Below the pieces are notes generated by a model. The model ran no database searches and was not told the origin of the DNA. It was given only the letters and a program-made list of their open reading frames with translations. Of a stretch of 12,448 nucleotides of DNA, positions 5,968 through 12,448 are shown piece after piece; within the stretch, counting starts at the first letter, position 1; each line of letters starts with the position of its first letter. The position numbers were made by a program, and so were the translations under genes. This DNA is from Gemmataceae bacterium (lineage in GTDB: Bacteria; Planctomycetota; Planctomycetia; Gemmatales; Gemmataceae), in the NCBI GenBank assembly GCA_025056835.1, contig JANWVS010000012.1, positions 1 to 12,448 on the forward strand, in the 5' to 3' direction.

Positions 5968-8379
5968 TCAAGCCGCCTGGCGGTACGGCAAATGTTTGTC
6001 GAATTTCAGTACCTCGTGCCGCGAACCGTCGCCCTCGACGGGCCGTGCTTTCGTCAACTCCGGCTCGGTTGGCTCGTGCCAATAGAGCATGGCGAAGGCT
6101 GGGACGAGGAACGGTCGGACGATGAACGTGTCGATGAGCACGCCGCAGGCAAGGGCGAAGCCGATTTGCATGAGCGTACCGTAGCCGGCGAGCATCAAGG
6201 TGGCGAAGGTACCCGCCATGATGAGGCCGCAGGAGGTGATCGCTCCGCCCGTGGTCGCCACCGCCCGGCGCATGCCTTCGATCGAGCCGTGGCGCCGACG
6301 CTCTTCCAGAGCACGGCTGACGAGGAGGATGTTGTAATCTTCGCCGACGGCGACGAGGATCGTGAACAAAAAGAAGGGAACACGCCAATCGAGACTGGCC
6401 AACGGCGCGCCGTTCCACAACACGCCGGCCAACACGGTCGCCCCCAAGGCCGCGTAATAGCTCGCCAGCACCGTGACCAGTAGGTACAGCGACAACGTCA
6501 ACCTTCGCACCAGGACCAGCAAAATCAGCAAGATGGCCGCAAGCACGCAACTATTCACGCGGCGGCGGTCGCCATCGGTCACGGTCGCCAGATCGTGGGC
6601 GCAGGCGGTGATGCCGTAGCATTCGGCCTGGATCGGCGTCGCCAACACGGGCACGCGCGGCATTTCCTTGGCCAGGTAAGTTTGGATCGTTTGCAAGGTG
6701 TCCACGGCCTCGGCCGTGAAAGGATCGGCACTCAACACGACGTCGAGGCGGGCGACGCTGCGGCCGTCGCGTGCCTGCCCCACGTAATAGGGCCGCGCCG
6801 CCACGTCCACGCGCTCGTAGGCCCAATCGACCAACGGCTTGAGCGCGGCCAACCATTGGCTGCGCAGGCTCTCCTGGTCGGCGTCGAACTCAAGTTCCGG
6901 CAGATCGAAACCCAGCGGCTGCGTAAGGCTGCGCACCTCGGTGACCTTCGGAAGACGGGCCAAGCCGCGGCTTAAATGACTTAGTTGCCGCCGGCCTTCG
7001 TCGCTGGTCCAATCCGCGTCGGCCGCTAAAAGGATCGTGACCGGTCCCACCGCACCCGGCGAGAAATGTCGTTGCACCACGGCCAGGCCCCGCAAGCTTT
7101 CCGAATCCGGCGGGACCTCGTTCGTGGCCCGGTAGCTTACCGGCGTGCCCAGACCAACGATCACCAACGGTATCAGTACGACGACCGACACCGCCCAGAC
7201 CGTCGCCGGCCGAGAGGCGACCCGACGGCTGATCCAGTCCCAGAAACCCAGCCGAAACGTGACGCAGCGTCGACCGGAACGAGGTACTATCGTGCCCGGC
7301 GCCGCACCGGGCCAAAAAGCACGCGGTCCGAAAAGACGCAACAAAGCCGGCGTCAACGTCAACGAGGCCACCAAGGCGACGCCCAGGGCCAGGGCAATCG
7401 CCGGTCCCGCATAGCGCACCTTGGCAAACTCCGCCAAGGCCATCAGCCCCAAGCCGACCATCACCGTGCCGGCGCTCGCCGTCAACGCCTCCCCTACCCC
7501 GCCGATCGCCCGGCACAGTGCCGTCTCAACGTCGTGACCCGCCTCCAGCTCCTCGCGATACCGGCTCACAAGAAACAAGCAGTAATCGGTACCGGCACCG
7601 TAGAGAATCACGATCGCGAAGATCTTGGAGATGTTGACGAGATGCACTCCCGGCACGAGCGTCAACAACGCCAGCATGTCGAGCGCCACCCAAACGGAAC
7701 CGGCAATCGTTGCCAGGGGGATCAGGGCCAAAAGCGGCGCACGATAGACCGCCAGCAGCACGACGATGACCAACAGCACCGTCGCCCAGGTCGTGTCGTC
7801 CAGCCGGGTGCCGCAGGAATGCGTCAAGTCGTAGCCGATGCCGGCGGAACCCGTGGCGTAGACCGTCGGCACGTCCTCTCCCCAGGCAGCCAGGCGGCGC
7901 TGGACCACCTTGCGGGCTTCGGCCACGGCGTCGTGTGTGCCAAACGCCAAGTACGGCGTGCCTAGCGAGACCTGGATCAACGTGCAGCGCATGTCGGGGC
8001 TGACGAGCCGCACGCCGACCAGGCCGTCTTGATACGAGTCAATTTTGCCGATCTTCAGGCCGGGGCTGTTTCGCCGTAGCTCGCTCAGGTCGGCGACCAA
8101 GGTGTCAACGAGTTGAAAATCCCTTTCTGTCAGCGAGCGGTGCGGACGTTCAATAACAAAAACCAGCCGACAAGCGAACACCTCTTGAGGAAACGCCTCC
8201 TCCAAAAGGTGGTAAGCCCGAACGCTGGTGAAGCGTTCCGGCAGAAACCGCACGTCGTCGTCTTCGGTCAGGGCTTCCCAGCGAGGGGCGGCAACCGTCA
8301 ACCCGATTCCCAGGATTAACCAAACGGCGCAGATCGTCCACGGATACTTGGCCGTGATCCGTCCCAATCCTTGGAACAT
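5968..8379 (-). CDS. MMPL/RND-family transporter
   Basis: This 803-residue inner-membrane exporter belongs to the MMPL branch of the RND superfamily, probably driven by protons; the substrate is unknown (lipid-like in characterised MMPLs). It has the duplicated architecture. The first membrane segment is at about 14-32, followed by an extracytoplasmic domain to about 195 and a membrane bundle at about 197-350. A second half follows, with a membrane segment at about 392-411, a periplasmic domain to about 608 and a final bundle at about 611-766. Each half carries the proton-relay motif of the family, GAGTDYCLFLVSRYREE (Asp265-Tyr266) and VGEDYNILLVSRALEE (Asp681-Tyr682). A hydrophilic tail of about 36 residues closes the protein. 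The start at ATG 8379 has AAGGA about ten bases upstream and sits just before the first membrane helix. There is no membrane-fusion-protein or TolC gene nearby, as is usual for stand-alone MMPL transporters. The phosphorylase gene follows 49 nt downstream. Confidence 0.94.
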   Translation of the reverse strand: MFQGLGRITAKYPWTICAVWLILGIGLTVAAPRWEALTEDDDVRFLPERFTSVRAYHLLEEAFPQEVFACRLVFVIERPHRSLTERDFQLVDTLVADLSELRRNSPGLKIGKIDSYQDGLVGVRLVSPDMRCTLIQVSLGTPYLAFGTHDAVAEARKVVQRRLAAWGEDVPTVYATGSAGIGYDLTHSCGTRLDDTTWATVLLVIVVLLAVYRAPLLALIPLATIAGSVWVALDMLALLTLVPGVHLVNISKIFAIVILYGAGTDYCLFLVSRYREELEAGHDVETALCRAIGGVGEALTASAGTVMVGLGLMALAEFAKVRYAGPAIALALGVALVASLTLTPALLRLFGPRAFWPGAAPGTIVPRSGRRCVTFRLGFWDWISRRVASRPATVWAVSVVVLIPLVIVGLGTPVSYRATNEVPPDSESLRGLAVVQRHFSPGAVGPVTILLAADADWTSDEGRRQLSHLSRGLARLPKVTEVRSLTQPLGFDLPELEFDADQESLRSQWLAALKPLVDWAYERVDVAARPYYVGQARDGRSVARLDVVLSADPFTAEAVDTLQTIQTYLAKEMPRVPVLATPIQAECYGITACAHDLATVTDGDRRRVNSCVLAAILLILLVLVRRLTLSLYLLVTVLASYYAALGATVLAGVLWNGAPLASLDWRVPFFLFTILVAVGEDYNILLVSRALEERRRHGSIEGMRRAVATTGGAITSCGLIMAGTFATLMLAGYGTLMQIGFALACGVLIDTFIVRPFLVPAFAMLYWHEPTEPELTKARPVEGDGSRHEVLKFDKHLPYRQAA

Positions 8380-8669
8380 GGTCGGCGCATCCTTTGCACG
8401 GGGCCAGTTTCGTTTAGATCGGCAACACCGCGGCGGAGAGTGTAACGAATGTTGCCCTCGGTCGCGACAGCGCCATGTTCCCCGGCCGGCACGGTTTACC
8501 TAGCCGCTCGGGGCAACCAAGCTTAACACCCTGTTCGCAATCGCCGCAGTAGGCGCCGGCGGACCGACACGACCAACACCGCCGCGGGACACCAGCGACC
8601 CGGCCTGCTGGCGCCCTGCCGCCCTCCCTCGGCCCGCGCGGCGCCACGTGGCGGCGTCCGGACACGGCA
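8380..8669. other. Intergenic spacer between peroxidase and MMPL genes
   Basis: This 290-nt GC-rich stretch lies downstream of the peroxidase and upstream of the transporter, both minus strand. It must carry the transporter promoter if the gene is not read through from the peroxidase, but no convincing -35/-10 pair was found. The only palindrome noticed is CGCCACGTGGCG at 8642-8653, just after the peroxidase stop. It has no following T run, so it is not called as a terminator. Confidence 0.4.
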
Positions 8670-10196
8670 CTAGGGCATCGGCGGCCGCAACTTCGGGTCG
8701 CCGACAAGCGGCTCGACTTCCCCCTCCAGGGCACGCAAGAAGAGCACCAGTGCTGCCTTCTCCGCTGCACTCAGCCCCAAGCGGAAGGGGACGATCGGCG
8801 TCTGCGACTTGCCGAACAACTTCACTTCGGGCCCCTGGTAGGGCTGACCGCCGGCCTTACTGAGGCGATAACGTTGTTCGGCTTCGAGATCGCGCATTTT
8901 CGGTGAGAGAAACTCGTGGGCGTTGCCGCCGCGGTCGTAGAATTCGACCACTTCTTCCAGGGTCTTTTCCGAGCCGTCGTGCATGTACGGGGCCGTACTT
9001 ACCAAGCCGCGGAGCGTCGGCGTGCGAAAGGCCCCCACGGCCTCGACGCTCTTGTGGCCCGTGGGCAGCGCCGCAAAGCGCCCCAGCCCATCGTCCGGAA
9101 GTTTGCCGTTCTTAACGCCGACGCCCAGATTGTGGAACAAACCATCCGTGAAATTCTCGCCCACATGGCACAACGAACAGCGGGCCTTGCCGAAGAACAA
9201 CTCGCGGCCCAGATTGATTTGTTCGGCGACCTGCTTGAGCGTCGCGGCATCGGCCGAAGGGTCGAGCTTCAGCGCCTTCAAGGCCCGCGTGTCGCCGTCG
9301 GCAACCGCCGCCTTCAGGACCGTTTCATAGTCGATCGGCTTGAACTTGAAGCCGACGCTTTCTTCCTCGGCGACGCGCCGCCGCATCGCCGCCTCGGCCC
9401 GGTCGTGGATCGAGTTGCCGTTGAGCACGGTCCGTTCATAGCCGGCAATGGCCATGGCGATGGCGTCGCGTGTCGGCTCGGTGCCGAAAGCCGCACGGAA
9501 GCGCTGGGCGTAGTCGCCCTTGGCGCGGACGCGCTGCACGGCCAGGTGCCAGGCATCGCCTTTGCCGTCGAACATCTCGATCGGGTTTTGCACGGGGCCT
9601 TGCGCTTGCAATTCGAGCGTCGCCGCCCGGCCGTCCCAGAATTGGAGCGGATTGAAGGCGCTATTCATCACCGTGGGCGCACTGATTCCTCCCACCTGGT
9701 CGTTGATGCCCACCGACACAGGCGACTGATCCGTGAAGCCGCGCCGCGGATCGTGGCATGAGGCGCAGGCGATCTTGCCGTTGGACGACAACACCGGATC
9801 GAAGTACAGGTCGCGGCCAAGCTCCCAGCGAGCGACGGTCAGAGGGTTTTCGGCCGGCACGCGCGGCGGCGTGCTCAGTCCCAGCGGCATCTTCAGCTTG
9901 ACGATCCGGCGCGTCACTTTTAATCCGGTGGCCGGGTCGGTAGCCTCTTCCGTCGTCGGGTTCCAAAAGCCCTTGAGCTTTTGCCACTCCGCCGTCTGCT
10001 GCGGCGAGACAAACACGATCGGCTGCTCCTGAGCAAAGGGAAGTCGGAGTTTGGGATCGGGAAGCTGCCAATCCAAATCATGCGCGGCTTTGGTGTCGCC
10101 GCCGGCCGCCATCGGTCCGCTGCCGCCGACGCCGAGCAGCATCACGGCCGCGCCAAGCCAAGTCGGGATTCGTGCAGGGTGATTCCGTGACCACAT
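8670..10196 (-). CDS. Di-heme cytochrome c peroxidase, MauG family
   Basis: This exported 508-residue protein binds two c-type haems and belongs to the bacterial cytochrome c peroxidase/MauG family, which reduces peroxide or carries out related oxidations in the periplasm. The haem sites are CASCH (Cys144, Cys147, His148) and CSLCH (Cys340, Cys343, His344). Flanking family signatures are LGRDLYFDPVLSSNG just before haem 1, GRELFFGKA (330-338) before haem 2, and GAFRTPTLRG...APYMHDGS (about 388-408), in which Met405 is a candidate haem ligand. Residues 1 to about 32 are a signal peptide. Two things are unusual: an N-terminal region of about 85 residues before the conserved PLTVARWELG, and about 60 residues between NSIHDR and the second haem where relatives usually have a short linker. 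Start ATG 10196 is supported by GGAGGAG ten bases upstream and by the signal peptide; the open frame upstream of it is spurious. The gene diverges from the DUF1501 gene. Confidence 0.93.
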   Translation of the reverse strand: MWSRNHPARIPTWLGAAVMLLGVGGSGPMAAGGDTKAAHDLDWQLPDPKLRLPFAQEQPIVFVSPQQTAEWQKLKGFWNPTTEEATDPATGLKVTRRIVKLKMPLGLSTPPRVPAENPLTVARWELGRDLYFDPVLSSNGKIACASCHDPRRGFTDQSPVSVGINDQVGGISAPTVMNSAFNPLQFWDGRAATLELQAQGPVQNPIEMFDGKGDAWHLAVQRVRAKGDYAQRFRAAFGTEPTRDAIAMAIAGYERTVLNGNSIHDRAEAAMRRRVAEEESVGFKFKPIDYETVLKAAVADGDTRALKALKLDPSADAATLKQVAEQINLGRELFFGKARCSLCHVGENFTDGLFHNLGVGVKNGKLPDDGLGRFAALPTGHKSVEAVGAFRTPTLRGLVSTAPYMHDGSEKTLEEVVEFYDRGGNAHEFLSPKMRDLEAEQRYRLSKAGGQPYQGPEVKLFGKSQTPIVPFRLGLSAAEKAALVLFLRALEGEVEPLVGDPKLRPPMP

Positions 10197-10234
10197 CGCG
10201 GGCTTACTCCTCCAAGGGGCTTCGTAAGGATGGA

Positions 10235-10247
10235 CGGTGAAATTGTA
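10235..10247 (-). promoter_or_regulatory. Candidate -10 box for the peroxidase gene
   Basis: On the minus strand positions 10247-10242 read TACAAT (5 of 6 to the -10 consensus) in an AT-rich patch of GC-rich DNA. A start near 10235 would give a leader of about 39 nt ending with the strong Shine-Dalgarno sequence of the peroxidase. No recognisable -35 lies 16-18 nt upstream, so the call is tentative. Confidence 0.35.
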
Positions 10248-10333
10248 CACGCCGGACGCGGCGCGGCGGGATAGTTTCATGCGATCCTCACCATAGGCGC
10301 CGATCATGGCCGCTCCAGCAGCGCCGCGTCCGC

Positions 10334-10369
10334 TTGTGTGCCGGCCGCCGCGGCCGTACAATGAGGCCA
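10334..10369 (+). promoter_or_regulatory. Sigma70-like promoter for the DUF1501 gene
   Basis: TTGTGT (10334-10339) and TACAAT (10357-10362) are separated by exactly 17 nt. The -10 matches consensus at 5 of 6 bases and the -35 at 3 of 6. Initiation near 10369 leaves about 34 nt before ATG 10403, a normal leader. It diverges from the peroxidase candidate -10 in the same 206-nt spacer. Confidence 0.45.
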
Positions 10370-10402
10370 TCCGACATCGCTCCCCAAAGAGAGACGGTCT
10401 CG

Positions 10403-11791
10403 ATGACGACGACATGCGGCGTGGCGCCGCTCCTATCGCGGCGACGGATGATTCAGGCCCTCGGCGGCGGGCTAGGGATGCTGGGGTTGGCCCAGGCCTT
10501 GGGGGCCAACGGAGCGGCCGCGGTCCGGCAGCTGCACCATCCGCCGCGAGCGCGGCGCGTCATCCAACTGTTCATGAACGGCGGACCGTTTGGACCTGAT
10601 CTCTTCGACCCCAAGCCCGACATCAATCGCTTCGCCGGCCAGAGGCCCGAAGCCGTGAATCTTCGAACCGAAAACCAAACCGGCGGTCTGATGCCGGTGC
10701 CGTTTCGCTTCCAGCGCCATGGTCAGAGCGGCCTGGAGATCAGCGAACTGCTGCCCAACCTCGCCCGCCACGCCGACGACCTCTGCGTGCTCCGTTCGCT
10801 GCACACCGACAATCCCAATCACGGCCCCGCCCTGTTCTTGATGAACAACGGCTCGATCACCCCGACCCGGCCGAGCATGGGAGCCTGGTTGTCGTACGGC
10901 CTGGGGACCGAAAATGCCGACTTGCCCGCGTATGTCGTTCTCTGTCCCGGCCGACCGGTACGCTTCGCCGAACTGTGGACCAATGGCTTCTTGCCCGGCG
11001 AACACCAAGGAACCTACGTCAACCACACGCAACTCGACCCTCGCCAGATGTTGCCCTACCTGCATAACACCCGCTGGTCGCCGGCGGCCCAGCGCCGACA
11101 GCTGGACCTGCTGCTGCGGCTCAACCAGCAACATCAGGCCGCACGCCCCGACGACCCGAACCTCGAGGCCCGTATCCGGGCCATGGAAACTGCCTTCCGC
11201 ATGCAATCGGCCGCCAGCGACGCCTTCGACATCCGCCGCGAACCCGAGCGCACCCGCGACGAATACGGCCGCGGACACTTCGCCAACGCCTGCCTTCTGG
11301 CCCGGCGGTTGTCCGAGCGCGGCGTCCGTTTTGTGCAAGTCTACTACGGCAACGGCCAGCCGTGGGACACGCATCGCAATCACAACGAACTGACGCGCAA
11401 CCTGTGCCGCGACATCGACCAACCGATCGCCGCGCTGTTGACCGACCTCAAACGCCGCGGCCTGCTCGACGAGACCCTCGTCATCTGGGGCGGCGAATTC
11501 GGCCGAACATCGACTTCCGAAAGCGGCGACGGCCGCGACCATAATCACTGGGGCTTTACCATGTGGCTCGCCGGCGGCGGCGTTCGTGGCGGCATGGCCT
11601 ACGGCGCGACCGATGACTTCGGCTTCCGGGCCATCCACCAGAAAGTCCACGTGCACGATTTGCACGCGACCATCTTGTATCTGCTCGGCATCGATCACGA
11701 ACGACTGACGTATCGCCACGCCGGCCGCGACTTCCGACTGACCGACGTGCATGGCCAGGTCGTCACAGCGATTGTTCGCGCCGACCGATAG
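10403..11791 (+). CDS. DUF1501 protein, Tat-exported
   Basis: This is a 462-residue member of DUF1501, a family greatly expanded in planctomycetes and related to the alkaline phosphatase/sulfatase fold, with no settled biochemical role. The N-terminus has a twin-arginine signal: LSRRRMIQ (11-18), then a Gly/Leu/Ala-rich core to about residue 40. Family landmarks follow: FMNGGPFGPDLFDPKP (57-72), LRSLHTDNPNHGPALF (130-145), FVQVYYGNGQPWDTH (310-324), VIWGGEFGRT (360-369) and GRDHNHWGFTMWLAGGGVRGG (377-397). The C-terminal HDLHATILYLLGIDHERLTY (418-437) is also typical. The chain looks complete and of normal length. ATG 10403 was preferred over upstream ATGs at 10334 and 10361 because it has a weak purine-rich AGAGAGA upstream and places the Tat motif properly. 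The usual partner, a PSD1-type gene with DUF1549/DUF1553, is absent; the neighbour is the divergent di-heme peroxidase. Family call is firm, function open. Confidence 0.95.
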   Translation: MTTTCGVAPLLSRRRMIQALGGGLGMLGLAQALGANGAAAVRQLHHPPRARRVIQLFMNGGPFGPDLFDPKPDINRFAGQRPEAVNLRTENQTGGLMPVPFRFQRHGQSGLEISELLPNLARHADDLCVLRSLHTDNPNHGPALFLMNNGSITPTRPSMGAWLSYGLGTENADLPAYVVLCPGRPVRFAELWTNGFLPGEHQGTYVNHTQLDPRQMLPYLHNTRWSPAAQRRQLDLLLRLNQQHQAARPDDPNLEARIRAMETAFRMQSAASDAFDIRREPERTRDEYGRGHFANACLLARRLSERGVRFVQVYYGNGQPWDTHRNHNELTRNLCRDIDQPIAALLTDLKRRGLLDETLVIWGGEFGRTSTSESGDGRDHNHWGFTMWLAGGGVRGGMAYGATDDFGFRAIHQKVHVHDLHATILYLLGIDHERLTYRHAGRDFRLTDVHGQVVTAIVRADR

Positions 11792-11805
11792 CCGCTCGGC
11801 GTGTA

Positions 11806-11863
11806 CTCCGTCGCTCGGCGGCGGGAGTGTCAATACCCCCACTTCCCGCGACGGAGTCGCGGG
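11806..11863. terminator. GC-rich inverted repeats between convergent genes
   Basis: CCCGCGAC (11845-11852) and GTCGCGGG (11856-11863) pair perfectly over 8 bp around a 3-nt loop. A second pairing is possible between CTCCGTCGC (11806-11814) and GCGACGGAG (11848-11856), 9 bp with a long loop, and it excludes the first. The element lies between the DUF1501 stop and the stop of the minus-strand gene, 11 nt from the latter. No T tract follows on either strand, so it may be a weak bidirectional terminator or a copy of a dispersed palindromic repeat. Confidence 0.45.
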
Positions 11864-11874
11864 CTACTCATACT

Positions 11875-12448
11875 CTAGAACCGGCGGCTGCCGAGCACGC
11901 CAAAACCCGCCGCCCGGGCCGCGTCGTTGAACTGCTGCACGTCGGTTTGCACCTCGCGCCATAACTCCGCCAGCCGCGTCCACTCACGGCGAAGGTCCTC
12001 GTACACCTCGCGCATTCCCTGCGTCACCGGACCATCGCCATCCTTGACCACGTCGTAGAGATGGGCCAGTTGCGAGTACAGCTTAGCTCCGCCCTTCATC
12101 GCCAGGATGTCATACGTCACTTCCGCTTTGGGGTTGTGCAGGTTGGCTTCCAAGGAATCGAGCCGGTCGCGCAGCTTTTTCGCCATGGCATCGAGCGGCT
12201 GGGCCTTGGCGTCATCGGCCCAGGCTTCCTGCCACAGCAGCAACTGTTTGCGGAGGAAGCGCAGCGCCAGCACGGTCTTGGCAAGTTGCGTGATGTCGTC
12301 GCGCAGGCGCAATGCCAAGGCGTGTTGCTCCGCCAGCTCCTTGTCGGAAATCCGCACCCGCGGGTCCAGCCGCACTTCGACCGTTCCGGTCAGCACCTTG
12401 CCGTCCACCGTCAGTTTCAGCGTGTATTTTCCGGGCGGCGCCGCCGGT
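11875..12448 (-). CDS. C-terminal part of a VPS10/BNR-repeat-type exported protein (partial)
   Basis: The frame is open from the right edge to a TAG at 11875, giving 190 C-terminal residues; the start lies outside the window. The first in-frame GTG (12408) is an internal valine, since coding continues upstream with PAAPPGKYTLKLTVDGK. That opening is the end of a small beta domain of the form PG-Y-T-L-V-DG followed by VRLDPRV. In many planctomycete and acidobacterial VPS10/sortilin-like BNR-repeat proteins a similar beta module precedes a helical tail. The remaining 160 or so residues are helical and charged, with KELAEQHALALRLRDDITQL and repeated Leu/Arg/Glu patterns, compatible with a helical bundle or coiled coil. 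The beta-propeller that would confirm the family is not in the window, so the assignment depends on this tail. It converges with the DUF1501 gene over an 83-nt spacer containing a hairpin. Confidence 0.6.
   Translation of the reverse strand, partial: PAAPPGKYTLKLTVDGKVLTGTVEVRLDPRVRISDKELAEQHALALRLRDDITQLAKTVLALRFLRKQLLLWQEAWADDAKAQPLDAMAKKLRDRLDSLEANLHNPKAEVTYDILAMKGGAKLYSQLAHLYDVVKDGDGPVTQGMREVYEDLRREWTRLAELWREVQTDVQQFNDAARAAGFGVLGSRRF

Noticed and set aside
8642..8653. Perfect palindrome CGCCACGTGGCG after the peroxidase stop
   Set aside because: It has effectively no loop, no T tract and could arise by chance in GC-rich DNA; it was not called as a terminator or operator.
10197..10415. 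A 73-codon upstream extension of the peroxidase
   Set aside because: It crosses the divergent promoter region, overlaps the start of the DUF1501 gene and would bury the signal peptide; the ATG at 10196 has a GGAGGAG site.
10472..11842. A 456-codon minus-strand open frame opposite the DUF1501 gene
   Set aside because: The plus strand carries unmistakable DUF1501 motifs along its whole length; the antisense frame has no recognisable domain and is explained by codon bias.
1..12448. Search by eye for CRISPR arrays, tRNA or rRNA genes, insertion sequences and toxin-antitoxin or phage genes
   Set aside because: No direct-repeat array, cloverleaf, transposase or phage motif was seen; nearly all the window is explained by nine ordinary coding regions.

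Overview
The window looks like chromosomal DNA of a GC-rich planctomycete (Planctomycetota). This rests on gene content: a Tat-exported DUF1501 protein, a MauG-type di-heme cytochrome c peroxidase, the tail of what looks like a VPS10/BNR-type protein, a large membrane-anchored TPR protein and a small secreted proline-rich protein. The assignment is an inference from gene families. No rRNA, tRNA, CRISPR array, insertion sequence or phage gene was seen.

Layout. Positions 1-4470 hold three minus-strand genes read in the order Ca2+/H+ antiporter, secreted alpha/beta hydrolase (esterase-like), then a TPR protein that runs off the left edge. The gaps are 56 and 24 nt, so they could form one operon. 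A perfect extended -10 box in the first gap suggests the hydrolase can also be transcribed separately. Positions 4471-4670 form a 200-nt divergent spacer. Next is a small plus-strand gene for an exported proline-rich protein (4671-5021), ending against a convergent hairpin at 5062-5089. Positions 5097-8379 hold a minus-strand pair, an MMPL/RND transporter followed 49 nt later by a purine nucleoside phosphorylase. After a 290-nt spacer come a di-heme peroxidase (minus) and a DUF1501 protein (plus) that diverge from a 206-nt promoter region. The DUF1501 gene converges on a partial minus-strand gene at the right edge, with a GC-rich hairpin between them.

How the genes may work together. The antiporter, hydrolase and TPR genes have no obvious shared pathway. 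The phosphorylase is a salvage enzyme and the MMPL protein exports an unknown substrate. The divergent peroxidase/DUF1501 pair is the most suggestive arrangement: planctomycete DUF1501 genes commonly sit beside a cytochrome-domain PSD1 (DUF1549/DUF1553) gene, and here the neighbouring c-type cytochrome is a MauG-like protein instead.

No clearly new multi-gene system was found. The items most worth a second look are an insert between the two haems of the peroxidase, an atypical substrate loop and possibly leaderless start in the phosphorylase, the single in-frame stop separating the hydrolase from the TPR gene, and the alternative hairpins at 11806-11863.
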